NCBI GenBank assembly: GCA_015058275.1
Contig: SVCQ01000007.1
Location: 1-64,000, forward strand
From: Clostridiales bacterium
GTDB taxonomy: Bacteria; Bacillota; Clostridia; Peptostreptococcales; Anaerovoracaceae
Length of the DNA stretch: 64,000 bases
Reading direction: 5' to 3'
Shown here piece by piece: positions 1 through 7,395 of the stretch; the stretch's first letter is position 1; each line of letters begins with the position of its first letter. The position numbers and the translations under genes were made by a program. Under the pieces are notes generated by a model. The model was not told the DNA's origin. It did no database searches and saw nothing but the letters and a program-made list of their open reading frames with translations.

Positions 1-71
1 TTGCCAGACTTAATGCAACAATGGAGTTTGCCAGATTTAATGCAACAAAAAGTGTGCATTTACTTTGGCAA
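1..71. repeat. Direct repeat pair plus imperfect hairpin at window start
   Basis: A 21-base word beginning TTGCCAGA and ending ATGCAACAA occurs at 1-21 and again at 28-48 with one mismatch, giving a period of 27 bases. The first 17 bases of the second copy (28-44) pair with 55-71 with only two mismatches and one G-U wobble, so the segment can fold into a hairpin with a 10-base loop. There is no T-tract, so it is not an obvious terminator. It may be the end of a larger repeat or element lying outside the window. No coding sequence is convincing here. Confidence 0.55.
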
Positions 72-107
72 GTGAAGTTGCAAGATAGCGTCTGTCTCCG
101 CGCAGGC

Positions 108-136
108 GCTTATTTTGTATATATTTATGGTAAAAT
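108..136 (+). promoter_or_regulatory. Possible extended -10 promoter for the secreted lipoprotein gene
   Basis: TGGTAAAAT at 128-136 matches an extended -10 element (TGn plus a 5/6 match to TATAAT). No good -35 box lies 16-18 bases upstream. The start codon of the next gene is about 57 bases downstream. This is a weak call based on the motif alone. Confidence 0.25.
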
Positions 137-192
137 TACAGCGAAAGAGCATGATCTGTTTTTAATCAGGAATATCAAAGGGAGGTACTTTT

Positions 193-2022
193 ATGAAAAG
201 ATTTAAAGCGCTTGTCCTTGTTATCGCTCTTGCGATGATATCCTCTTCGCTCGGATCCTGTGCCACTCCGGTAGAAGCGGCGGATCTCAACGGCATGCTG
301 ACAGTCGTCAGAGAGGACAGTATCGTCGTCAACAACGCCAAGGGCTCGTATGAGTTCGCAACTGACGAAAACACTAGGTACGAAATGGGGGAGCAGGGAC
401 GCTTTACGATGAATGACATCGTACACGTCAGCTATCACAAAAAGGGTAAGAAGATGATCGCCGACGGGGTGAGCCTGCGTAAGCACATACACAAGGATCT
501 CACATTCTCCGGCACCGTATCCGGCCTTGAAGAGAACAAGTCCGTTTCGGTCACAGGAGACAGCCTTACGGTGACCTTCGCATACGACGCAAATACCGCT
601 GTCGAAGGCAGGCTTGCCAAGGGCGATGAGGTCAGGGTCACCTATCTGGGAGACCTGAGCGAGTATCCACGTGCAGACAGGATAGTGGTCACAAAGGAAG
701 CTCCGGAAGAGCCTGAGACGCTGACCGCGACGGGCGTAGTATCGCTCTTTGGCGAAAAGAGTCTGCTGCTCTCGATCGACTCGGCTCATGACCGCAAATT
801 CTCCCTTGATAAGAATACCAAGATCACCGGCGTTGCCAAGGCGCTCAGGATCGGTGACAGCGTAAAGGTGACCTTCAGGAATACCAATGACGAGGCGCCT
901 CTTGCGACCGAGATCAATATCATCAAGGAATCGGCGCCTGATATCAGGACTATCAACGGCATCGTAAAGAGCTATGACGCTAAGTCCATAGTCATCGATA
1001 CGGCCAAAAAGACATATAAATATGCTGTCAACAAGGACACCAAGTACAAGGGCGTAAGCCCTCAGGCGGGCTATCTCGCAGAGGTGACATACGACAGCAC
1101 TGATAAGGACAAGCCTGTCGCCACTATCATCTACTGCAAAAAAGGTGAGGAGCCTCAGCCGGCACCGACTCCGACACCTACACCGACCCCGGAAGAGCCT
1201 GTATCGGCTCAGGGCAAGCTGATCGCATGGTCGATAGACGGACAGGATAAGTGCACGATCAGCATTGACGGATCCGGTGAGCTTACATTCGCATACTCGG
1301 GAGACTCCCTTGAGATCGCGCCGGGATACGCTCCGCAGGCGGATGACTTTGTAAGCGTCCTCTATACAGCGAGCAATATGACTCTCAAGAGGATAGATCT
1401 CATATCAAGGCCTGAGCAGCCTGTCAATGCCGAAGGGACTCTGACCGCATGGGGAGTGAACGGCGAGAACAAATGCACCATAGCCGTCAAGGGAGGGGAT
1501 GAACTTGCTCTGACATATAAGCCGGAGGAGCTCGTTATCCCTTACGGATACTTCCCTCAGGCCGATGACGCGATCAGGTTCCTCTATATGGACAGCACTA
1601 AGGTCCTAATGCAGATAGAGCTTGTCTCCAGACCTGAAAAGGAAGAGCAGACTGAGCCTGAACAAAAACCGGAGGAGCAGACTGAGCCTGAACAAAAACC
1701 GGAGGAGCAGACTGAGCCTGAGCAAAAGCAGGAGGAGCCTCAGACTGCGCCGGAGGCAAAGAAGGAAGAGGAGCAGCCTGTATCAGTAAAGGCCACGGCT
1801 GAGCTTGTGAGCAGCGAGCCGGAAAAGAAGATCTCCACATTCAGGCTCGAAAACGGAGAGACCGTCGATTTGAACTACAGCAAGGATACTGCCCGCGCCA
1901 GCGGATACTTCCCGCAGCCGGGAGACAAGGTGGATATCATATATACCAAGGAGGGAATGCTGCTGAATTCCATACAGCTTATCGAAAGACCGGCACCGGC
2001 AGCAGACACGGCAGAGCAATAA
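193..2022 (+). CDS. Modular secreted lipoprotein built from repeated beta-type modules (function unknown)
   Basis: This is a 609-residue exported protein I do not recognise as a named family. Residues 1-23 form a signal peptide (basic start, hydrophobic core) ending in LGSC, a plausible lipobox with Cys23, so surface anchoring as a lipoprotein is likely. The mature part consists of about seven modules of 60-70 residues (roughly 33-95, 104-167, 178-245, 253-315, 338-407, 412-481, 532-599). Each begins with a G-T/V-V/L strand and ends in a D-x-V-x-V-x-Y plus I-x-L pattern, suggesting small beta barrels. A Pro-Thr linker (319-336) and a Glu-Gln-Pro linker with three tandem repeats (482-528) separate the last three modules, which share the motif FPQADD or similar. 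There is no LPXTG motif. GGGAGG at 180-185 serves the ATG. maf starts on its stop codon, so the two are translationally coupled. Confidence 0.7.
   Translation: MKRFKALVLVIALAMISSSLGSCATPVEAADLNGMLTVVREDSIVVNNAKGSYEFATDENTRYEMGEQGRFTMNDIVHVSYHKKGKKMIADGVSLRKHIHKDLTFSGTVSGLEENKSVSVTGDSLTVTFAYDANTAVEGRLAKGDEVRVTYLGDLSEYPRADRIVVTKEAPEEPETLTATGVVSLFGEKSLLLSIDSAHDRKFSLDKNTKITGVAKALRIGDSVKVTFRNTNDEAPLATEINIIKESAPDIRTINGIVKSYDAKSIVIDTAKKTYKYAVNKDTKYKGVSPQAGYLAEVTYDSTDKDKPVATIIYCKKGEEPQPAPTPTPTPTPEEPVSAQGKLIAWSIDGQDKCTISIDGSGELTFAYSGDSLEIAPGYAPQADDFVSVLYTASNMTLKRIDLISRPEQPVNAEGTLTAWGVNGENKCTIAVKGGDELALTYKPEELVIPYGYFPQADDAIRFLYMDSTKVLMQIELVSRPEKEEQTEPEQKPEEQTEPEQKPEEQTEPEQKQEEPQTAPEAKKEEEQPVSVKATAELVSSEPEKKISTFRLENGETVDLNYSKDTARASGYFPQPGDKVDIIYTKEGMLLNSIQLIERPAPAADTAEQ
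1645..1734 (+). repeat. Three tandem 30-bp repeats inside the lipoprotein gene
   Basis: Three in-frame 30-bp units (1645-1674, 1675-1704, 1705-1734) encode EEQTEPEQKP twice and a variant ending in KQ. The first two units are identical and the third differs at a few positions. They form a flexible acidic linker between the sixth and seventh modules. Copy number is likely to vary between strains by slippage or recombination. Confidence 0.9.
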
Positions 2023-2597
2023 TGCGCATCATACTTGCATCCGCATCACCGCGGAGACTCGAAATCTTAAAGAATCACGGGATAGAGCCGCTCGTCATGC
2101 CTACTCAGGCTGACGAGTCTCTTCCTGTTGGCATAGGAATGGAAGACGCCGTCCGGACCCTGGCCTCTGTCAAGGCAAGAGCCTGCTATGAAGAGGTCAA
2201 GGACGATCCGAAATACAGCGGCTACATCATAATCGGAGCTGATACCATAGTCTGGAAGGACGAGATCATGGGCAAGCCCTTCGATGCGGATGACGCCTTC
2301 CGCATGCTCGACGCCATAAGGGGCACTTCTCATTATGTTGCGACCGGAGTCTGCCTCATAGAGACTGATACGGGAAGTGAAACAGTCCTCTGCGATGTGA
2401 CAACAGTATGGTGCAGGGACTATACTGATGAGGATATAAGAGACTACATATCCCGGGTCGAGCCTTACGACAAGGCCGGATCATATGCGATACAGGGATA
2501 CTTCGGCCGCTATATCGATCATATAGAGGGCGATTACGAGAACGTAGTAGGACTGCCGTATCACAGGATCGCCTCGCAGCTGGAGAGCTACAGCTGA
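2022..2597 (+). CDS. maf: Maf/YhdE-family nucleoside triphosphate pyrophosphatase
   Basis: This 191-residue protein has the typical length of Maf. It carries the substrate-binding N-terminus LASASPRR, the central GADTIV with its catalytic Asp, and the KPFDADDAFRML segment typical of the dTTP/UTP pyrophosphatase branch. The family hydrolyses non-canonical or excess nucleotides (dTTP, UTP, m5UTP, pseudo-UTP) to monophosphates and is linked to septum regulation in Bacillus. The ATG overlaps the TAA of the preceding lipoprotein gene by one base (TAATG), so translation is coupled. Cytoplasmic. The family assignment is firm; the exact nucleotide preference is inferred. Confidence 0.93.
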   Translation: MRIILASASPRRLEILKNHGIEPLVMPTQADESLPVGIGMEDAVRTLASVKARACYEEVKDDPKYSGYIIIGADTIVWKDEIMGKPFDADDAFRMLDAIRGTSHYVATGVCLIETDTGSETVLCDVTTVWCRDYTDEDIRDYISRVEPYDKAGSYAIQGYFGRYIDHIEGDYENVVGLPYHRIASQLESYS

Positions 2598-2624
2598 GGC
2601 CTGATATAAGACGGTAAAAAATTG

Positions 2625-2653
2625 TTGACAAGCGGGTAGCTGATCCATATAAT
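2625..2653 (+). promoter_or_regulatory. Consensus sigma-A promoter of infC-rpmI-rplT
   Basis: Perfect TTGACA (2625-2630) and perfect TATAAT (2648-2653) are separated by 17 bases. Transcription should start near 2660 and read the L20-type leader before infC. This is one of the strongest promoters visible in the window, as expected for a ribosomal protein operon. Confidence 0.92.
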
Positions 2654-2659
2654 AAGTGA

Positions 2660-2768
2660 GGTCAAAGCAGAAGTTATCCGCTTCTCGCCTTACAGACTGA
2701 CGTTGGTAGGGCCACATAAGAACTGTAATTTCTTATTCGCGGATGCTTGTGCGTCCGCGAATTTTTTA
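2660..2768 (+). promoter_or_regulatory. L20-type autoregulatory leader of infC-rpmI-rplT
   Basis: About 150 bases of untranslated RNA lie between the promoter and infC. It contains the words GTTATCCGCTTCTCGCC and GTTGGTAGG, which I associate with the L20 leader of Bacillota, and it ends in a strong terminator hairpin (2735-2767). In the known system, ribosomal protein L20 binds a leader fold mimicking its 23S rRNA site and promotes premature termination. That rplT is the last gene of this operon fits. The match is from motif recognition, not a covariance search. Confidence 0.75.
2735..2767 (+). terminator. Attenuator terminator in the infC leader
   Basis: TTCGCGGA (2736-2743) pairs perfectly with TCCGCGAA (2754-2761). 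The stem extends inward by three more pairs to a TTGT tetraloop, and a run of T follows (2762-2767). It sits just upstream of the infC ribosome-binding site, so it can act only as a conditional terminator. Confidence 0.88.
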
Positions 2769-2808
2769 TAAATTCTTTGTTGTTAATCGAGAAACGGAGG
2801 GCAGAACC

Positions 2809-3345
2809 ATTAGCGCCAGGGACAACAGGAGAGAACAAACACAGATCAATGAGTACATCAGGGCCAGGGAAGTCCGCCTCATTGACGAGACAGGTGAGAT
2901 GCGCGGTATAGTCAGCATCGACGAAGCGCTTGCCATGGCCGAGGAGGCTGACCTCGATCTGGTCAATATCTCGCCGAACGCAGACCCTCCGGTCTGCAAG
3001 ATACTTGACTACGGTAAGTATCGCTACGAACAGCAAAAGAAAGAAAAGAACGCCAAAAAGAATCAGCACGTCACCGAGATCAAGGAGATCCGCCTGTCTG
3101 CTTCGATAGAGGATCACGACATCACGGTCAAGGCCAAGGCTGCGTCCAAGTTCCTTCAGGACGGCGACAAGGTCAAGGTATCGCTCAGATTCAGGGGCAG
3201 AGAGCGTGACTACACGCAGCTCGGTTTCGACGCAATGCACAAATTCGCAGAGATGGTTTCCGAATTCGGCGTGATCGAAAAGGAGCCTAAGATGGAGGGA
3301 CGCAGGATGAACATGTTCCTCGCACCTAAAAAAGACAAAAAATAA
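2809..3345 (+). CDS. infC: Translation initiation factor IF-3 (ATT start codon)
   Basis: This encodes 178 residues with the IF-3 N-domain (QINEYIRAREVRLID), the linker rich in Lys and the C-domain ending MNMFLAPKK. IF-3 binds the 30S subunit, prevents subunit joining and proofreads start codons. I place the start at ATT 2809: GGAGG lies at 2796-2800 with 8 bases of spacing, and the first residues (I/M-S-A-R-D-N-R-R) match the family. The in-frame ATG at 2743 would put 22 codons inside the terminator hairpin and is not credible. A rare AUU start is the known feature by which IF-3 represses its own translation. First gene of an operon with rpmI and rplT. Confidence 0.93.
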   Translation: MSARDNRREQTQINEYIRAREVRLIDETGEMRGIVSIDEALAMAEEADLDLVNISPNADPPVCKILDYGKYRYEQQKKEKNAKKNQHVTEIKEIRLSASIEDHDITVKAKAASKFLQDGDKVKVSLRFRGRERDYTQLGFDAMHKFAEMVSEFGVIEKEPKMEGRRMNMFLAPKKDKK

Positions 3346-3372
3346 CTGATACATACAGGAGGATCAAGCAAG

Positions 3373-3573
3373 ATGGCTAAGAACAAAATGAAGTCACACA
3401 GAGGCGCTATGAAGCGTCTGCACGTTACCGGCTCCGGTAAGGTCAAAAGGAACAAGGCATACAAGAGTCACATCCTGACCAAGAAGACCGCTAAGAGGAA
3501 AAGAGGCCTGCGCAAGGCTACTACACTTACAAGTGCAGATCTGAAGCGCATGCTGAGATCAATGGCTAAGTAA
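3373..3573 (+). CDS. rpmI: 50S ribosomal protein L35
   Basis: A 66-residue, highly basic protein starting [19 protein letters not shown], typical of L35 (K-x-K-S-H-x-G-A-x-K-R). It belongs to the large subunit, near the central protuberance and the exit region. AGGAGG at 3358-3363 precedes the ATG. It lies between infC and rplT in the universally conserved order and should be co-regulated by the L20 leader. Confidence 0.97.
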   Translation: MAKNKMKSHRGAMKRLHVTGSGKVKRNKAYKSHILTKKTAKRKRGLRKATTLTSADLKRMLRSMAK

Positions 3574-3590
3574 TCGGGGAGGTAATATAA

Positions 3591-3944
3591 ATGGCAAGAG
3601 TTAAAAAGGGCGTAAACGCTCACAAGAGACATAAAAAAGTTCTGAAGCAGGCTAAGGGATTCTACGGCAGACGTAAGAATACCTTCAGAGCAGCTAACCC
3701 TGCAGTTATGAGAAGCCTGAGATCTGCATACGCAGGCCGCAAGAACAAGAAGAGAGAGTACAGAAGACTCTGGATCGCAAGGATCAACGCAGCTTCGAGA
3801 GCTAACGGACTGTCCTACAGCAAGCTCATGAACGGTCTCAAGAAGGCCGGCATCGAGATCAACCGCAAGATGCTCTCCGAGATGGCTATCTATGACGCAG
3901 CCGGCTTCGCACAGCTCTGCGACACAGCTAAGAAGCACATCTAA
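3591..3944 (+). CDS. rplT: 50S ribosomal protein L20
   Basis: A 117-residue protein with the L20 signature ([20 protein letters not shown], then [12 protein letters not shown], and the C-terminal [19 protein letters not shown]). L20 is a primary assembly protein of the 50S subunit and, in Bacillota, the repressor of its own operon through the leader at 2660-2768. GGGGAGG just upstream provides a strong ribosome-binding site. Full length for the family. Confidence 0.97.
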   Translation: MARVKKGVNAHKRHKKVLKQAKGFYGRRKNTFRAANPAVMRSLRSAYAGRKNKKREYRRLWIARINAASRANGLSYSKLMNGLKKAGIEINRKMLSEMAIYDAAGFAQLCDTAKKHI

Positions 3945-3948
3945 GACA

Positions 3949-4131
3949 ATGGAATACTTTGTAAGTCACTTAGGCGTGATATTTGCAGGCGCCTGTCTGG
4001 TGGCGCTCGCCGCAGTAGCCTGGTGGCTCCTCACCGAGAGGAACGCCGAGCTCAAGAGGCAGAGAGCCGCGGCCAGACGAAAAGCCGCTGAGACAAAGAC
4101 TCCGGACAACGGAGACGGAAGCGGCCTTTAG
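3949..4131 (+). CDS. Small single-pass membrane protein, function unknown
   Basis: A 60-residue product starts four bases after the rplT stop. Residues 8-27 (IFAGACLVALAAVAWWLL) form one membrane span, followed by a positively charged, Arg/Lys/Ala-rich tail, which predicts a cytoplasmic C-terminus. The ribosome-binding site is weak and an upstream in-frame start would overlap rplT, so translation may rely on coupling. A strong terminator follows within 30 bases, so it is the last gene of the infC transcript. I do not recognise a family; it could be a lineage-specific small protein or a chance ORF, but the hydrophobic-basic pattern favours a real one. Confidence 0.5.
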   Translation: MEYFVSHLGVIFAGACLVALAAVAWWLLTERNAELKRQRAAARRKAAETKTPDNGDGSGL

Positions 4132-4160
4132 GACGACGATCAAGAAGTATATACAATGAA

Positions 4161-4192
4161 AAGCTCCGGCCTGGTGCCGGAGCCTTTCGTTT
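4161..4192 (+). terminator. Rho-independent terminator of the infC-rplT operon
   Basis: GCTCCGGC (4163-4170) and GCCGGAGC (4176-4183) form an 8-bp GC-rich stem with a 5-base loop, followed by CTTTCGTTT. The next gene starts 220 bases downstream; in that gap I see only a small TGTCGA/TCGACA hairpin (4240-4258). Confidence 0.85.
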
Positions 4193-4411
4193 GCGAAAAT
4201 ATCTAACTAAGAAAGAACAATCAAAAGAAAAAGGTAAACTGTCGATATATCTTCGACACTGTCATTGTAACCTTGTTTTGTGACGCTTGTATCGGGCAAT
4301 TGTGAAGAAATAATCACAAAAGTGCTTCGAAGACAAAAGCATTGGAATCGGGGAGCTTTTTTTGTAAAGTGAAATCATAGATTAAACATGATGGATATAC
4401 GGAGAAGCACG

Positions 4412-4942
4412 ATGATGATCAGACAGGCAAATAATGCAGATATCGATGCGATCGTTGAAATCTACGACGAGATAATCACGGCTGAGGAGAAGGGGCTTCT
4501 GAGTACCGGCTGGATTCACGGGATATACCCGACAAGTAAGACAGCGGAGGAAGCTCTCGAGCGAGGCGATATGTATGTGCTGGAAGACTGCGGGATCCTC
4601 GCCTCAGGTGTCATAAATCAGATACAGGTCGATGTTTATTACGGTGCTCCGTGGGAGCATGACACTGATGATGTCTGCGTACTCCATACTCTTGCTGTAT
4701 CGACCGGGGCTTCCGGCAGGGGATACGGCAGGGCTTTTGTGGAATTCTATGAGCAGTTGGCCAAAGAGCACGGACTTATGGAGCTTAGGATAGACACCAA
4801 TGCGATCAATACTGCGGCGAGAGCGCTGTACCGCAAGATGGGATATAAGGAGATCGATATAGTGCCTACTGATTTTAACGGACTTCCCGGCATAGATCTG
4901 GTATTGCTTGAAAAGCATCTTGATTTAGAACAAAACGGTTAA
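4412..4942 (+). CDS. GNAT-family N-acetyltransferase
   Basis: A 176-residue single-domain acetyltransferase. The N-terminus MIRQANNADIDAIVEIYDE is the usual first strand-helix of the GNAT fold. The segment VCVLHTLAVSTGASGRGYGRAFVEF gives the acetyl-CoA pyrophosphate loop (here SGRGYG for Q/RxxGxG/A), and ALYRKMGYKE is the C-terminal motif B. It transfers an acetyl group from acetyl-CoA to an amine of unknown identity. Tandem ATGs at 4412 and 4415 both lie behind GGAGAAG (4401-4407); an ATG at 4388 has no such site. It stands alone between a terminator and a possible promoter for the next gene, with no context pointing to a substrate. Confidence 0.85.
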   Translation: MMIRQANNADIDAIVEIYDEIITAEEKGLLSTGWIHGIYPTSKTAEEALERGDMYVLEDCGILASGVINQIQVDVYYGAPWEHDTDDVCVLHTLAVSTGASGRGYGRAFVEFYEQLAKEHGLMELRIDTNAINTAARALYRKMGYKEIDIVPTDFNGLPGIDLVLLEKHLDLEQNG

Positions 4943-4969
4943 CGTTCTTTTAGATTAGGGGGTGCCGCC

Positions 4970-4997
4970 TTGATATAACACTATATATTGTGATAAC
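4970..4997 (+). promoter_or_regulatory. Probable promoter of the trigger-factor-like lipoprotein gene
   Basis: TTGATA (4970-4975) and GATAAC (4992-4997) are separated by 16 bases, with TG one base before the -10 box (extended -10). The start codon is about 45 bases downstream, and a GCCC-AAA-GGGC mini-hairpin (5008-5018) lies between. Confidence 0.4.
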
Positions 4998-5041
4998 ATC
5001 GCGTTGTGCCCAAAGGGCATTAATTTCAGGCGGTACAGACA

Positions 5042-6130
5042 ATGAAGACAAACAAAATCAAATCAATACTTATCGTTACGGCTTTATCGGCCCTCATGCT
5101 CGCAGCCTGCTCGGGCGGCAGCAGCTCACTCCCGGATGAATACAACTACGATGATCTGTCAAAGTACATCAAGCTGGGAGAGTACAAGGGCCTCGAATAT
5201 TCAAAGCCTGACCTCAGCGTCAGCGACGAGGAGGTAAAGGCCGAGATCGATTCGACTCTCCAGAACGCCGTAGAGGAGGTCAAAGTTGAGGAAGGCACCG
5301 TTACGGATACCAGCGTGGTCAATATAGACTATGTCGGCAGCATCGACGGAGTCGAGTTCGACGGAGGCACCGCTCAGGGCCAGGAACTCGACATAGCCAA
5401 CAGCTCATATATCGAAGGCTTTGCTGAGGGCATAGTCGGACATCAGGTAGGAGAGACATTCGATCTCCACGTGACATTCCCTGAGGACTACGGTAAGGAG
5501 GAGCTCAAAGGCAAGGACGCGGTCTTCAAGACCACCATCAACTACATGGTAGAAAAGAAGACTCCTGAGTACAGCGATGAGTGGGTAAAGTCAAATACCG
5601 AATACAAGGACAAGGCTTCGTACGAGGCTTCGGTAAAGGATAATCTCCTCAAGGACAAGAAAAAGAAAGCCGAGAGCAGTGCTCAGAGCGAGGTCTTCAG
5701 CCAGATATCCGAAAGCTCCGAGGTCATCGAGTATCCCGAGAAGGAGTACAAGGCAAGACACGACAAGATAATCAAGACTTACCAGGATCTCGCCGATAAG
5801 AACAAAGTGGATCTTGATACATACGTAAGCTCTACGACCGGACTTGACACCAAGGCTTTCAACGCCGAGGTCAAGAAGGCGGCCCAGAACACCGTAAAGA
5901 CCGAGCTGATACTTCGATCCATTGCGGACGCTGAGGGCATCAAGTTCAGCGACAAGGACTATAACGAGTATCTGAACGGTCTGCTCGAGGATGCCGGCTA
6001 CACAGAAGAGACATTCAAAGAGGAGCGCGGCCAGGAGTTCAGCGACTACGCCAAAGAGAATGACCTCTTCATGCCGTACATGTATGAGAGAGTCATGACC
6101 AAGGTCATGGAATACAGCAAGCAAAAGTAA
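5042..6130 (+). CDS. Exported trigger-factor-like lipoprotein (FKBP-type prolyl isomerase/chaperone)
   Basis: A 362-residue protein. Residues 1-23 are a lipoprotein signal peptide with lipobox LAAC (Cys23), followed by a Gly-Ser linker. Residues about 55-80 resemble the arm entering an FKBP domain, and about 85-170 are the FKBP fold (VNIDYVGSIDGVEFDGG, then FAEGIVGHQVGETFDLHVTFPEDYG and LKGKDAVFKTTI). The remainder is a long charged helical region like the trigger factor C-terminal chaperone arms. The N-terminal ribosome-binding domain of cytosolic trigger factor is absent, replaced by the signal. It therefore probably folds secreted proteins outside the membrane, in the niche that PrsA fills elsewhere. 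Isomerase activity is inferred from the fold only. Confidence 0.85.
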   Translation: MKTNKIKSILIVTALSALMLAACSGGSSSLPDEYNYDDLSKYIKLGEYKGLEYSKPDLSVSDEEVKAEIDSTLQNAVEEVKVEEGTVTDTSVVNIDYVGSIDGVEFDGGTAQGQELDIANSSYIEGFAEGIVGHQVGETFDLHVTFPEDYGKEELKGKDAVFKTTINYMVEKKTPEYSDEWVKSNTEYKDKASYEASVKDNLLKDKKKKAESSAQSEVFSQISESSEVIEYPEKEYKARHDKIIKTYQDLADKNKVDLDTYVSSTTGLDTKAFNAEVKKAAQNTVKTELILRSIADAEGIKFSDKDYNEYLNGLLEDAGYTEETFKEERGQEFSDYAKENDLFMPYMYERVMTKVMEYSKQK

Positions 6131-6177
6131 ACTGATCAGATATATCGTGATCTGAAGCGAAATGGAGGGGGAACGAT

Positions 6178-6633
6178 ATGAAATGTCCATATTGCAACTA
6201 TGAGGACACAAAGGTAGTGGATTCGAGGCCTGTAGAGGATGGTCTTGCCACCAGGAGAAGGCGCGAATGCACCAAGTGTCACAAGAGATTCACAACCTTC
6301 GAAAAGATAGAGAACTCGCTGCTTGTAGTAGTCAAAAAGGACGGCACCCGCGAGAGCTTTGACAAGAACAAGATCGTCAGCGGCATCATGAAGGCCTGCC
6401 AGAAGACCAAGGTCACTTACGAGGACGTTCAGAGGATCGCCGACAATATCGAGCGCGGTCTTTCCAACACCATGGAGAAGGAAATACTCTCGACGAATAT
6501 CGGACTTCTCATCATGGAAGAACTCAAGGCTATCGACCAGGTAGCTTATGTCAGGTTCGCTTCTGTATACCGCGAGTTCCAGACCATCGATACCTTCATC
6601 GATGAGATCAACAAGCTCAACAAGAATCAATAA
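6178..6633 (+). CDS. nrdR: Transcriptional repressor NrdR
   Basis: 151 residues, standard length. The zinc ribbon uses Cys3, Cys6, Cys31 and Cys34 (CPYC and CTKC), with the usual VVDSRP and RRRREC in between. An ATP-cone domain follows from about residue 49 (VVKKDGTRESFDKNKI). NrdR senses ATP/dATP and represses ribonucleotide reductase genes at NrdR boxes. GGAGGGGG directly upstream gives a strong ribosome-binding site. No ribonucleotide reductase gene lies in this window, so its targets are elsewhere. Confidence 0.96.
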   Translation: MKCPYCNYEDTKVVDSRPVEDGLATRRRRECTKCHKRFTTFEKIENSLLVVVKKDGTRESFDKNKIVSGIMKACQKTKVTYEDVQRIADNIERGLSNTMEKEILSTNIGLLIMEELKAIDQVAYVRFASVYREFQTIDTFIDEINKLNKNQ

Positions 6634-6650
6634 TCAGGGAGTCATATATA

Positions 6651-7301
6651 ATGCTTAGAGTTGCAATAGACGGGCCGGGAGGCACCGGCAAGAGCACTAT
6701 CGCAAAGGCCATAGCCGAGCGTTTTGAAATCGAATATATTGACACCGGCGCCATGTACAGGGCCCTGGGGCTCAAGGCCTCAAAGCTCTGTATCGACCCG
6801 GATGATGAGGCTGCCGTTAAGGCGATGCTTGATGATACAGTCATCGACTTTGACAGCGGGCGCACCATGCTCGACGGAGAGGATGTGAGCGGTCTTATCA
6901 GGACCAATGAGATATCCATGGCTGCTTCCAATTACTCAAAGCTCGCCATCGTAAGAGCCAAGGTGGATGAGGTGAGCAGACATCTCGCCGCTACCAAGGA
7001 TGTAGTGATGGAGGGAAGAGACATAGGCACTACAGTCATCCCAGATGCCGAGGTCAAGATCTTCATGACGGCATCTCCTGAGATCAGGGCGCGCAGGCGC
7101 TACAATCAGCTCATAGAGCAGGGCAGGGATGCCGACTATGACACTATCTACAAGGAGATACAGGAGAGGGACTATCAGGACTCTCACCGCGAGGTAAGTC
7201 CTCTGAGACAGGCAGATGATGCTGCGTTCCTCGATTCTTCGGACATGACACTCGAGGAGAGCATAGATGCCGTTGCCGAGCTCGTGGCCGCTGCACTGTA
7301 A
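6651..7301 (+). CDS. cmk: Cytidylate kinase
   Basis: 216 residues, full length for the bacterial enzyme. The P-loop GPGGTGKST is at residues 8-16, the NMP-binding segment DTGAMYRALGL follows, and the Arg-rich lid is in the EIRARRRYNQL region near residue 145. GRDIGTTVIPDA is the conserved cytidylate kinase motif. It phosphorylates CMP and dCMP using ATP. It lies 17 bases after nrdR and is followed by a terminator, so it ends that transcript. Both genes concern nucleotide supply. Confidence 0.96.
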   Translation: MLRVAIDGPGGTGKSTIAKAIAERFEIEYIDTGAMYRALGLKASKLCIDPDDEAAVKAMLDDTVIDFDSGRTMLDGEDVSGLIRTNEISMAASNYSKLAIVRAKVDEVSRHLAATKDVVMEGRDIGTTVIPDAEVKIFMTASPEIRARRRYNQLIEQGRDADYDTIYKEIQERDYQDSHREVSPLRQADDAAFLDSSDMTLEESIDAVAELVAAAL

Positions 7302-7329
7302 GTGTAGAAATCCTCACAATAGATATCAC

Positions 7330-7353
7330 GCCGCGCTCACAGGCGCGGCTTTT
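7330..7353 (+). terminator. Rho-independent terminator after cmk
   Basis: GCCGCGC (7330-7336) pairs perfectly with GCGCGGC (7343-7349) around a 6-base loop, followed by TTTT. It separates the nrdR-cmk transcript from radC. Confidence 0.8.
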
Positions 7354-7395
7354 ATGATGTTAAGATATGCGTGTGTGCTCCGGAAAGGAGCGAAT

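Noticed and set aside
21..206. Short plus-strand ORF overlapping the window-start repeat
   Set aside because: It lies over the direct repeats, has no ribosome-binding site, runs past the real lipoprotein start in another frame and has no domain-like pattern.
2743..2808. ATG start giving infC 22 more residues
   Set aside because: The codons lie in the terminator hairpin and T-run; ATT 2809 has the GGAGG and matches the family N-terminus.
7267..7395. Longer radC reading frame
   Set aside because: It would overlap the cmk end and pass through its terminator; ATG 7396 has AAAGGAG.
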